A stretch of 36,095 nt of DNA from Bacteroidales bacterium (GTDB lineage: Bacteria; Bacteroidota; Bacteroidia; Bacteroidales; UBA10428), in the NCBI GenBank assembly GCA_016938235.1, contig JAFGVA010000068.1, forward strand, positions 1-36,095. The letters run 5' to 3'. Both the position numbers and the translations under genes were made by a program. Of the stretch, positions 1 to 6,556 are shown piece by piece; position 1 is the first letter of the stretch; the number at the start of each line of letters is the position of its first letter. Below the pieces are notes generated by a model. It was not told the origin of the DNA. It saw only the letters and a program-made list of their open reading frames with translations, and did not search any database.

Positions 1-26
1 AAATTAGCCCTCGAATTTTTGCTAAG

Positions 27-49
27 TTATTAACATAATATGTTAATAA
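27..49. repeat. Perfect 11-bp inverted repeat around one base
   Basis: Arms TTATTAACATA and TATGTTAATAA are exact reverse complements with a single A between them. There are no G-C pairs except the two C/G positions and no T tract, so it does not look like an intrinsic terminator. It could be an operator for a gene left of the window. The rest of 1-133 shows no gene. Confidence 0.6.
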
Positions 50-133
50 TCAGGAATATAATCGTATTTTAAGGATCAACTAATTAAGAACCACGCTTAG
101 GGTTTTCATTACCCATACAAAGTGAGTTAAAGC

Positions 134-165
134 AAAAAAAAAGGCCACCCTGTTGAGCAGCCTTT
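134..165 (-). terminator. Rho-independent terminator of the EF-G paralogue
   Basis: Read on the minus strand, AAAGGC and GCCTTT pair across a 14-nt loop and the stem is followed by a run of T. It begins 24 bp after the stop codon of the EF-G2-like gene, in the right orientation. Confidence 0.75.
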
Positions 166-188
166 CAATATTTCTAAAACAGAAATGT

Positions 189-2336
189 TTATTCATCATC
201 CTGTTCAGCTTCGTAAGCTTTTAGCAGAGCTTCCTGAACATCACCAGGAACCGCACCGTACTCATCGAAAGTCATACTGTAATATGCACGTCCACCGGTG
301 TTTGAACTTAATGAAGTTTGGTATTTATCCATTTCAGCAAGAGGCACTTTGGCAGTAATTTTCTCAAAGCCATTTTCGCTACTCATTCCCTGCACGATTG
401 CTCGACGACCCTGAAGGTCGCTCATTACATCGCCCATACGGTCAGCCGGAACAAAAACTTCTACATTATAAATTGGTTCAAGAATTTTCGGATCTGCTTT
501 CTTAAATGCCTGGCTGAATGCATTACGCCCTGCCAGTTTAAACGAGATTTCGTTTGAGTCAACCGGGTGCATTTTACCATCGTAAACATAAACACAAATA
601 TCACGGGCGTAAGAACCGGTAAGAGGGCCTTCTTCCATTTTTTCCATGATTCCTTTTAAAATGGCTGGTAAGAAACGGGCATCAATAGAACCACCAACAA
701 TACAGTTGTAAAACATTAGTTTGCCACCCCACGAGAGTTTAACCTCTTCTTCGCCACGAACAGACATTTTCTGTTCTTTGCCATCCATTTTAAACATATC
801 TTTAGGTTTTGCACCTTCAATGTATGGTTCAATGATCATGTGAACTTCACCAAACTGTCCGGCACCACCCGATTGTTTTTTATGGCGGTAGTCTGCCTGT
901 GAAGGTTTAGTGATGGTTTCTCTGTATGGAATTCTTGGTTTAACAAATTCAGTTTCTATTTTATATATATTATCCAGATGCCATTTTAAAATACTAAAGT
1001 GGTATTCTCCTTGTCCGCTAAGAATAATCTGCTTTAGTTCTTTTGAGTATTCAACCTGTATGGTTGGATCTTCATCGTGCAAGCGGTTAAGGGCTTCACC
1101 AAGTTTTTCTTCATCACCTTCAGCCAGTGGTTTGATTGCTGCGCGGTGTTTAGGCTCAGGGAATATCATTGGGCCAAATACTGTTCCGTCAGCAGAAAGT
1201 GTCTGGTTAAATTTGGTTGCTTTAAGTTTAACTGTAGCACCAATATCGCCGGCAACCATAGTAGGCACCTTTTGGCGGTTTTTACCTGCATTGGCAAAAA
1301 TCTGGGAAATTCTTTCCTTATTTTTTGTTTTTGAGTTTGTAAGGTCCATCCCTTCAGTAACCTTACCTGACATAACCTTGAAGTAAGCTATATCACCAAT
1401 ATGTTGTTCGTTGCTCGATTTGAAAACAAACAGCGATGTTTGTCCACCAGCATTACATTCAATTTCTTTACCTTCTTTGTCTTTTGCAAAAGGAACCTGA
1501 TTTGGAGATGGAGCTACATTTGAGATAAACTCAAGTAAACGACCAACACCCATATCTTTTTTAGCCGACACACAGAAAACCGGGAAAATATCTCTGGCAA
1601 GAAGTCCAAGGGTAATTCCTTTACGCATCTCATCCTCGGTAAGCGCTCCTTTATCAAAGAAAATTTCCATCAATTTTTCGTCGTTCTCGGCACATTTCTC
1701 AACCAATTCGTTGTGAAGTTCTGCAGCTCTGTCAGCTTCTTCAGCAGGAATTTCAACTGTATCACGGCCACCGTTTTCTTTAAGCACGTACATTTTCATT
1801 AATAGTACATCGATAACAGCTTTAAAATCCGGTCCCGTAGTAACAGGATATTGAACGATGGTAACATTTTTGCTTATACGTTCTTTTGCAGTTTCAATGG
1901 TCTTTTCAAAATTTGATTTCTCATGGTCAAGTTGATTTGCAACAATAATCACTGGCTTATTGAAATGTGCAAGATGTCTGGCTTGAACCTCGGTGCCTAC
2001 TTCAACACCATTCTGGGTGTTAAGCAGCATCACAGCTGTATCGGCAGCATACATCGACGAAATAACTCCACCAACAAAATCATCAAGACCGGGAGCATCA
2101 ATGATGTTAATCTTTTTGTTGTTGTACTCGGTATAAAGAACTGACGAAAATACCGAGTTTTCGTTGTTGTGTTCAATTTCTTTGTAATCCGAAACAGTGT
2201 TTTTACTTCCTACATCACCCCTGCGATCTATTACTTTTCCTTCAAAAAGCATCGATTCTGCAAGGGTGGTTTTCCCAGAGCCGGTGTTACCCACCAGCAC
2301 AATGTTTTTAATTTCTTCAGTGTTATATGTCTTCAT
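189..2336 (-). CDS. fusA2: Elongation factor G paralogue (EF-G2 type) with altered GTPase motifs
   Basis: A 715-residue five-domain EF-G-like protein, cytoplasmic, expected to act on the ribosome at translocation or a related step. The P-loop is GNTGSGKTT (16-24) instead of AHIDAGKTT. The switch II motif is DAPGL (80-84) where canonical EF-G has DTPGH, so the catalytic His is Leu. The G4 motif is NQLD (134-137) rather than NKMD, and the RGITI switch I segment is not conserved. Domains II to V follow, and the C-terminus is acidic. The canonical fusA lies at 19881-21986, so this is a second copy of different type. From memory, Bacteroides EF-G2 supports translation under carbon limitation without GTPase activity; this protein probably belongs to that group. 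It stands alone, with its own promoter and terminator. Confidence 0.9.
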   Translation of the reverse strand: MKTYNTEEIKNIVLVGNTGSGKTTLAESMLFEGKVIDRRGDVGSKNTVSDYKEIEHNNENSVFSSVLYTEYNNKKINIIDAPGLDDFVGGVISSMYAADTAVMLLNTQNGVEVGTEVQARHLAHFNKPVIIVANQLDHEKSNFEKTIETAKERISKNVTIVQYPVTTGPDFKAVIDVLLMKMYVLKENGGRDTVEIPAEEADRAAELHNELVEKCAENDEKLMEIFFDKGALTEDEMRKGITLGLLARDIFPVFCVSAKKDMGVGRLLEFISNVAPSPNQVPFAKDKEGKEIECNAGGQTSLFVFKSSNEQHIGDIAYFKVMSGKVTEGMDLTNSKTKNKERISQIFANAGKNRQKVPTMVAGDIGATVKLKATKFNQTLSADGTVFGPMIFPEPKHRAAIKPLAEGDEEKLGEALNRLHDEDPTIQVEYSKELKQIILSGQGEYHFSILKWHLDNIYKIETEFVKPRIPYRETITKPSQADYRHKKQSGGAGQFGEVHMIIEPYIEGAKPKDMFKMDGKEQKMSVRGEEEVKLSWGGKLMFYNCIVGGSIDARFLPAILKGIMEKMEEGPLTGSYARDICVYVYDGKMHPVDSNEISFKLAGRNAFSQAFKKADPKILEPIYNVEVFVPADRMGDVMSDLQGRRAIVQGMSSENGFEKITAKVPLAEMDKYQTSLSSNTGGRAYYSMTFDEYGAVPGDVQEALLKAYEAEQDDE

Positions 2337-2366
2337 TTTAATAGTGGTTAGAATTATACTTACTTC

Positions 2367-2381
2367 TTCTAATAATTAGAA
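2367..2381. promoter_or_regulatory. Dyad in the 5' leader of the EF-G paralogue
   Basis: TTCTAAT and ATTAGAA pair around one A. A further direct copy of TTAGAAT lies at 2348-2354. The dyad is between the proposed promoter (2410-2439) and the start codon (2336), so it could be an operator or a small leader hairpin. Its short AT-rich arms make chance a real alternative. Confidence 0.35.
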
Positions 2382-2409
2382 TATTCCGTTCCTTTTTTTT
2401 GAAGGCTAA

Positions 2410-2439
2410 CAAATGTAACAAATTTTTATTTTCAACAAA
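2410..2439 (-). promoter_or_regulatory. Bacteroidetes-type promoter for the EF-G paralogue
   Basis: On the minus strand TTTG (2439-2436), an 18-bp spacer and TACATTTG (2417-2410) match the Bacteroidetes -33/-7 pattern TTTG...TAnnTTTG, with a spacer one base short of the usual range. Transcription would begin near 2403 and give a leader of about 67 nt. Confidence 0.55.
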
Positions 2440-2590
2440 GAAAGGAAGGGGAAATATGACATTTTCAAAGCAAAAAGTAGTTAGAAAAAGTTATTATTAA
2501 GCTTTAGAAATGATCAGACGGAAATGCAATTGCGAAGTTATAAAAAAACCATAATGGCTGTTTGAAATTATCAGAATTTAGCAAATAAAC

Positions 2591-3058
2591 TCAAAACAGT
2601 TCGCGATAGTTTTTTTTTAGGTTCTGACAAATATTGACAATCTCTTCTTCTGAAAGTTTATTGCGATTTGTGCTATCGATAAACGCTTCGGTTTTCTTTT
2701 TAAGCATTGGATACCAGTCTCCGGGATCAGGAAGGTCATTTTCATGACGGGGTATAATATGCATGTGCATGTGTTCTACCGTTTGACCGGCAGGTTTTCC
2801 ATCCTGAATTGTCCAGTCGAAGGAGTCTGTTTTAAAGGCTTTGGCTATTACTTTTATTATTTTCCGGCTGAACGATACCATCTCAGCAATAAGAGCTTCA
2901 TCAATTTCCAAAAATTTCGACAGGTGTTTTTTTGGCACAATTAAAATATGACCCGGCAAAACAGGAGCAAGGTTATAAACAGCTCTGAAATTTTCACTTT
3001 CGGCAAAAGTCGATTTTAAAACTGCTGGGTTGCAAAATGGGCAGAAATTTTCTTTCAT
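2591..3058 (-). CDS. HIT family hydrolase
   Basis: A 155-residue histidine-triad protein. The triad HMHMH is at 96-100 within QTVEHMHMHIIPR, the typical nucleotide phosphate-binding and catalytic motif. FCPFC (5-9) near the N-terminus is a Cys pair seen in many Ap4A hydrolase-like HIT proteins and may bind zinc. Family members hydrolyse dinucleoside polyphosphates or nucleotide conjugates; the exact substrate cannot be read here. The ATG at 3058 was chosen because it gives a normal family N-terminus; an upstream in-frame start at 3109 would add 17 residues without resemblance to the family. It is monocistronic and ends 254 bp before the EF-G paralogue start. Confidence 0.85.
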   Translation of the reverse strand: MKENFCPFCNPAVLKSTFAESENFRAVYNLAPVLPGHILIVPKKHLSKFLEIDEALIAEMVSFSRKIIKVIAKAFKTDSFDWTIQDGKPAGQTVEHMHMHIIPRHENDLPDPGDWYPMLKKKTEAFIDSTNRNKLSEEEIVNICQNLKKNYRELF

Positions 3059-3135
3059 CAGATTTGTTCTTGTTGGGGTGAACAAGGTAATTTGTCGGTA
3101 AATTAACAATAAATCCTTAGATTAACACCTTTAAA

Positions 3136-3148
3136 CCAGAAAGGAGGT
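3136..3148 (+). promoter_or_regulatory. Extended Shine-Dalgarno of the CotH-like pseudogene
   Basis: CCAGAAAGGAGGT lies 5 nt before the ATG at 3154. It is complementary to the 3' tail of Bacteroidetes 16S rRNA as I remember that sequence. It is much the strongest ribosome binding site in the window. Confidence 0.7.
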
Positions 3149-3153
3149 ACTTC

Positions 3154-3731
3154 ATGAAGAAATACATACTTTTTATATTAAGCAAAACTTTACTTAAAAA
3201 ACAGCCTCATAGATTCAATAACAGACAACATTGGAATTAGAAACCGGGGAAATACTTCAACAGGTAATTTTAAAAGGCCTCTATAGATTGATTCAAGAAA
3301 TATTCAGCAGGATTTAATAGTTATCTTTAACAGCGATGCCTATTTGAAATGCATGGCTGTAGAAGCCCTGCTTGGTCATTGGGACAGTCCAACCATGCTG
3401 TCGAACAACTATTATTTATACGAAAATCCATCACCAACCATGTTTGAGTTTATCCCCTATGATTTAGACAACACCCTGGACAACGACTGGCTTGGAGCCG
3501 ACTGGGGAACTTATTCTTTTATAGACTGGGGGCTGGGTTTATGGAATTCAAAAACACGCTCATATGTGGTACCTGAAATCCCTGATTTCCAGAACAGGTA
3601 CCTGAGCTATGTGGGTACTCTTCGACCTGGAGTATTTAACCCGGAATAGCTTTAAACTAAGCTTTAACCTTGCTCCGGGACTTTATTTTGTATTAACGGG
3701 AGAAATCAGCTGCTTATTTATTGTAGAATAA
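3154..3731 (+). pseudogene. Degraded CotH-kinase-like gene with a type IX secretion tail
   Basis: Pieces of one secreted CotH-like protein lie in three frames. Frame of 3154: ATG and a signal-like start MKKYILFIL, then stop at 3238. Frame of 3182: NIGIRNRGNTS, the N-terminal CotH motif, interrupted by TAG at 3284-3286, then DAYLKCMAVEALLGHWD and FEFIPYDLDNT up to the stop at 3647-3649. Frame of 3642: APGLYFVLTGE...LFIVE to a stop at 3729-3731, which resembles a type A T9SS sorting domain. Much of the region between the RGN motif and the DAYLK motif appears deleted. The only long open piece (3344-3649) would need a TTG start in mid-domain. It ends two bases before the convergent moaA stop. CotH-like proteins are related to protein kinases; this copy is very probably dead. 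Confidence 0.85.
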
Positions 3732-3733
3732 CC

Positions 3734-4738
3734 TTAACCGCCAATTGAATACATACTCCGGTTGAAATTCACATCGTTATTGCTCTCAAAAGGTTTTTTG
3801 CCTCCATGTTTCAGAGCTTTGGAAACTAAACTGTTTTTTATAAATTCCGACATGTCCTGTTTGTTTCGTAAAGCCTCTCTCAGGTCCGTTTCGCTATGCC
3901 CGAAAAGACAACTTTTTATTTTACCGTCGGCAGTTACCCGAATGCGGTTACAGTTGTCACAAAAAGGCTGACTTACCGTTGAGATGATTCCAATTCGACC
4001 CTTTTGCCCTTTTATAGAATAGTATTTTGCCGGTTCTGATTGCAACAAAGTATCAGGGATTAAATTAAATTTTGAAGAAATATTCTGTAATATGTCATCA
4101 TGTCTTACCATGCTGCCAAACTTCCAGTTATTTTCTTTGAAAGGCATAAATTCAATAAAACGAACAGTTATTTGAAGTTTGATGGCCAGGTTTACAAAGT
4201 CGGTTAGTTCATCATCGTTGGTACCCTTAATCACAACCACATTTAGTTTAACTAAAAAACCCTTATCAACAGCCAATTGTATATTCTCTTTTACTCTTGA
4301 TAAATACCTGTTGCCTGTTATTTCAAAAAAACGCTCATCTTTAAGCGTATCAAGGCTAATATTAATACGGTTAATGTTATTCTTTTTCAATGTTTCAAAG
4401 TAGCAATCAAATAACAAACCGTTGGTAGTAATAGCTTTTTCAATGTTGAATTTACCGAGCACATTGGCTATTTCATTAAAATCTCTTCTGACCAGAGGTT
4501 CACCGCCGGTAATTCTTATTTTTTTTATTCCCAGATTAATAAAAACAGTACATATTTCTTCAAATTCATCAACTGAAAGAATATTGTTGGACTTGGTACA
4601 TGAATTACCATCGGGCCTGCAATAAGTACATGCAAAATTACAATCGTCAGTTATAGAAAACCGAAGGTAATTATGGGTTCTGCCAAACCTGTCGACTAGT
4701 GTTTTGTTATTTATTTTCCTTCCAGGCATATTTTCCAT
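3734..4738 (-). CDS. moaA: GTP 3',8-cyclase MoaA (molybdenum cofactor)
   Basis: Radical SAM enzyme that with MoaC converts GTP to cyclic pyranopterin monophosphate. With the start at 4738 the protein has 334 residues. The SAM cluster cysteines are C33, C37 and C40 in CNFACTYC, the C-terminal substrate cluster uses C260, C263 and C277, and the protein ends in the usual Gly-Gly. The radical SAM GGE motif (ITGGEPL) is near residue 78. The start overlaps the end of moaE by 32 bp; an ATG at 4729 is equally possible, while the open frame further upstream merely reads through moaE and has no family resemblance. It is last in the regulator-moaD-moaE-moaA operon. moaC is not in the window. Confidence 0.95.
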   Translation of the reverse strand: MENMPGRKINNKTLVDRFGRTHNYLRFSITDDCNFACTYCRPDGNSCTKSNNILSVDEFEEICTVFINLGIKKIRITGGEPLVRRDFNEIANVLGKFNIEKAITTNGLLFDCYFETLKKNNINRINISLDTLKDERFFEITGNRYLSRVKENIQLAVDKGFLVKLNVVVIKGTNDDELTDFVNLAIKLQITVRFIEFMPFKENNWKFGSMVRHDDILQNISSKFNLIPDTLLQSEPAKYYSIKGQKGRIGIISTVSQPFCDNCNRIRVTADGKIKSCLFGHSETDLREALRNKQDMSEFIKNSLVSKALKHGGKKPFESNNDVNFNRSMYSIGG

Positions 4739-5147
4739 TTGCAAGTATTTCTTTCCCAAACACAGGTACTTTTTCCTTAAACACATCAACAATCTCTTCG
4801 ATAGCACGGAAAGCCTCCTTTCTGTGACCCGATGAAACCTTTACAAAAAAACAGACTTTACCGGCATCAATTATTCCCAGGCTATGTATTATCCGGGCAG
4901 TGTGAAGCTTATACTTTGCAATAATTTGTTTTAATATCGCTGTGGCTTCATTATGCGCTATTTCCTTATGAGCCGAAAATTCAATCGACTGAACTCTTGA
5001 ATCGCCAATCGTATCGTCTCTCACATAACCCCTGAAAGAAACAACAGCTCCAGAACTTTTATCGGTATTCTGTTCAGCATCAGAAATTAGTTGTTGAGAA
5101 ACAGGTCCTTCGATAAATTCAAACCATATGTTTTTTTTACTCTTCAT
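4707..5147 (-). CDS. moaE: Molybdopterin synthase catalytic subunit MoaE
   Basis: Large subunit of molybdopterin synthase; it binds precursor Z and receives sulfur from the MoaD C-terminal thiocarboxylate to form the dithiolene. The 146 residues contain the family block GHRKEAFRAIEEIVDVFKEK followed by VPVFGKE, where most relatives have PIWKKE, so the Trp is replaced by Phe. Length is close to the usual 150. It begins 6 bp after moaD and overlaps the start of moaA, which suggests coupled translation of the operon. Confidence 0.93.
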   Translation of the reverse strand: MKSKKNIWFEFIEGPVSQQLISDAEQNTDKSSGAVVSFRGYVRDDTIGDSRVQSIEFSAHKEIAHNEATAILKQIIAKYKLHTARIIHSLGIIDAGKVCFFVKVSSGHRKEAFRAIEEIVDVFKEKVPVFGKEILANGKYAWKENK

Positions 5148-5153
5148 ATTTTT

Positions 5154-5399
5154 TCACCCTCCTGAAAAAGGAGGCATAAAACTTATCTCATCGGTGTTAT
5201 TAATTTTGATATCCAGATTTGTAGCTTTGGTTGAGTTAACAAAAATCAGGTAGTGAACTTTGCTGAGTCCGGGGTATTTTAATTGAAGTTCAGCGTTAAG
5301 AATACCGAGGGTTTTATCATGTTTTAGCTCAACAATTTCATTGTCAGAGCCAATAATTTCGCTTAATCTGCCAAAATACCTGAGTTTAACTTTTCTCAT
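5154..5399 (-). CDS. moaD: Molybdopterin synthase sulfur carrier MoaD
   Basis: An 81-residue ubiquitin-fold sulfur carrier. It ends in FSGG, the C-terminal Gly-Gly that is adenylated and thiocarboxylated by MoeB and then inserts into the MoaE active site. The length and the hydrophobic strand pattern (VKLRYFGRL at the start, EISFMPPFSGG at the end) fit the family. It lies 12 bp after the regulator gene and 6 bp before moaE in the same operon. Confidence 0.93.
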   Translation of the reverse strand: MRKVKLRYFGRLSEIIGSDNEIVELKHDKTLGILNAELQLKYPGLSKVHYLIFVNSTKATNLDIKINNTDEISFMPPFSGG

Positions 5400-5411
5400 T
5401 TCAAGGTATAA

Positions 5412-5753
5412 TTAAAACGATTGAAGTTTTTCAGCCTCTTTCTCACAAAATCTCCGGGCTTTGTCTTCCAGCTTTTTAAATTCTGCTATTACTTTCCTGC
5501 CTTCGGGTGTAAGCTTTGTTCCGCCACCGTTTTTCCCCCCGGTTTCTCGTATTACAACAGGCGCTTCTGCCAGTTTGTTTATTGAATTAACAAGCTGCCA
5601 TGCTTTTTTATACGACATGCCAAGACTATGTGCTGCTTTTGAAATCGAACCTGTTGAATCAATATTTTCAAGTAATTCAACACGGCCGGCACCAAGAAAG
5701 GCCTTGCCATTTTTTTCTATCCAGAGTCTGCTTTCAATTCTTACTATCTGCAT
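5412..5753 (-). CDS. ModE-type winged-helix regulator without molybdate domain
   Basis: A 113-residue protein equal to the N-terminal DNA-binding part of ModE. The helix-turn-helix is STGSISKAAHSLGMSYKKAW (33-52), and the wing contains the Gly-rich GGKNGGG segment. The C-terminal molybdate-binding (Mop-like) domains of E. coli ModE are absent, so it either senses molybdate otherwise or serves as a constitutive or cofactor-responsive repressor. It heads the moaDEA operon, and a dyad of ModE type lies 5-28 bp upstream of its ATG, suggesting autoregulation. LysR-type HTH similarity is possible, but the length and the context favour ModE. Confidence 0.88.
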   Translation of the reverse strand: MQIVRIESRLWIEKNGKAFLGAGRVELLENIDSTGSISKAAHSLGMSYKKAWQLVNSINKLAEAPVVIRETGGKNGGGTKLTPEGRKVIAEFKKLEDKARRFCEKEAEKLQSF

Positions 5754-5757
5754 GTAG

Positions 5758-5781
5758 CGTTATAGTTTGTAAGATATAACG
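5758..5781. promoter_or_regulatory. Candidate ModE-type operator
   Basis: CGTTATA and TATAACG are perfect inverted arms separated by 10 bp, a total of 24 bp. From memory E. coli ModE sites have CGnTATA half-sites with this overall length. The dyad begins 4 bp upstream of the start codon of the regulator, so a bound protein would cover the ribosome binding and probably the promoter region of the molybdopterin operon. Confidence 0.65.
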
Positions 5782-5865
5782 AAAATAATAATTTTTCAGG
5801 GAATATTACCTGTAAATGAAATAATGTATTTTAATTATCTTTAAAAACAAAACCTGAGTTCGAAC

Positions 5866-6483
5866 ATGCATCAACTAATTAATCATCCCTTAATAACTCA
5901 TAAGCTTTCGGTTTTGAGAGACAAAGCAACAAGTTCATCAGTTTTCAGAAATGCAATGAACGAGCTTACCGAATTAATGGTATTTGAAATTACGCGGGAC
6001 ATAAAACTGAAACCAGTGAAAATAGAAACTCCGGTTGGCATTTGTTCAACATCGGAACTTGCAGAGAAGCTGGTATTTGTTCCGGTGCTGAGAGCAGGTA
6101 TGGGTATGTTGGAATCTTTTCTTCGTTTAGTTCCGTATGCTTCTGTTGGACACATTGGGCTTTATCGCGATCATGAAACGCTGGAACCTCATACATACTA
6201 TTCAAATTTACCTGAAAATATTGCTGGCAGACAGGTTGTTGTTCTTGATCCCATGCTGGCCACAGGAGGAAGTGCTGTTGCGGCAATTAAAATAATTAAA
6301 CAAAAGGGAGCAAAACATATAAAGCTGGCCTGCATTGTTGCCGCTCCGGAAGGAATTGAACATCTTGAAAATGAACATCCGGATGTCAGAATTTATATTG
6401 CCTCCATCGATGATAAACTGAATGATATCGGATATATAGTCCCTGGTCTTGGCGACGCCGGCGACAGATACTTCGGAACATAA
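5866..6483 (+). CDS. upp: Uracil phosphoribosyltransferase
   Basis: Cytoplasmic salvage enzyme that makes UMP from uracil and PRPP. The 205-residue protein has the PRPP loop VVVLDPMLATGGSA (124-137) and the uracil-binding C-terminus IVPGLGDAGDRYFGT (191-205), both close to canonical. The segment VLRAGMGM (74-81) is also typical. It is divergent from the molybdopterin operon (112 bp between start codons) and is followed by a nucleoside phosphorylase 73 bp downstream; together they would convert uridine to uracil and then to UMP. Confidence 0.96.
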   Translation: MHQLINHPLITHKLSVLRDKATSSSVFRNAMNELTELMVFEITRDIKLKPVKIETPVGICSTSELAEKLVFVPVLRAGMGMLESFLRLVPYASVGHIGLYRDHETLEPHTYYSNLPENIAGRQVVVLDPMLATGGSAVAAIKIIKQKGAKHIKLACIVAAPEGIEHLENEHPDVRIYIASIDDKLNDIGYIVPGLGDAGDRYFGT

Positions 6484-6493
6484 TTTAAGAGAA

Positions 6494-6549
6494 TCAACTA
6501 TCAACTATCAATTATCAATTATCAATTATCAATTATCAATTATCAATTA
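6494..6549. repeat. Eight tandem 7-bp repeats
   Basis: Two copies of TCAACTA are followed by six copies of TCAATTA without interruption. The array fills most of the 73-bp gap between upp and the nucleoside phosphorylase and ends 7 bp before the ATG, so it is the 5' leader of the second gene. Such arrays can change copy number by slippage. Confidence 0.95.
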
Positions 6550-6556
6550 AATTATT

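Noticed and set aside
910-1386. Long plus-strand open frame opposite the EF-G paralogue
   Set aside because: It lies wholly antisense to a clearly coding gene, resembles no protein family and has no start signal; it is a by-product of codon use on the other strand.
3344-3649. Independent small gene of 101 codons
   Set aside because: It starts with TTG in the middle of a CotH domain, and homologous sequence continues upstream beyond an in-frame stop, so it is part of the pseudogene.
4739-4807. Longer moaA N-terminus from 4807
   Set aside because: The extra 23 residues are a Lys/Leu-rich out-of-frame translation of moaE with no match to MoaA.
5533-5540. G6 run in the ModE-type gene as a phase-variable tract
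   Set aside because: Six bases are short for frequent slippage and the Gly-Gly codons are needed for the conserved wing.
6494-6549. CRISPR-like array
   Set aside because: Units are 7 bp and directly adjacent with no spacers, and there are no cas genes.
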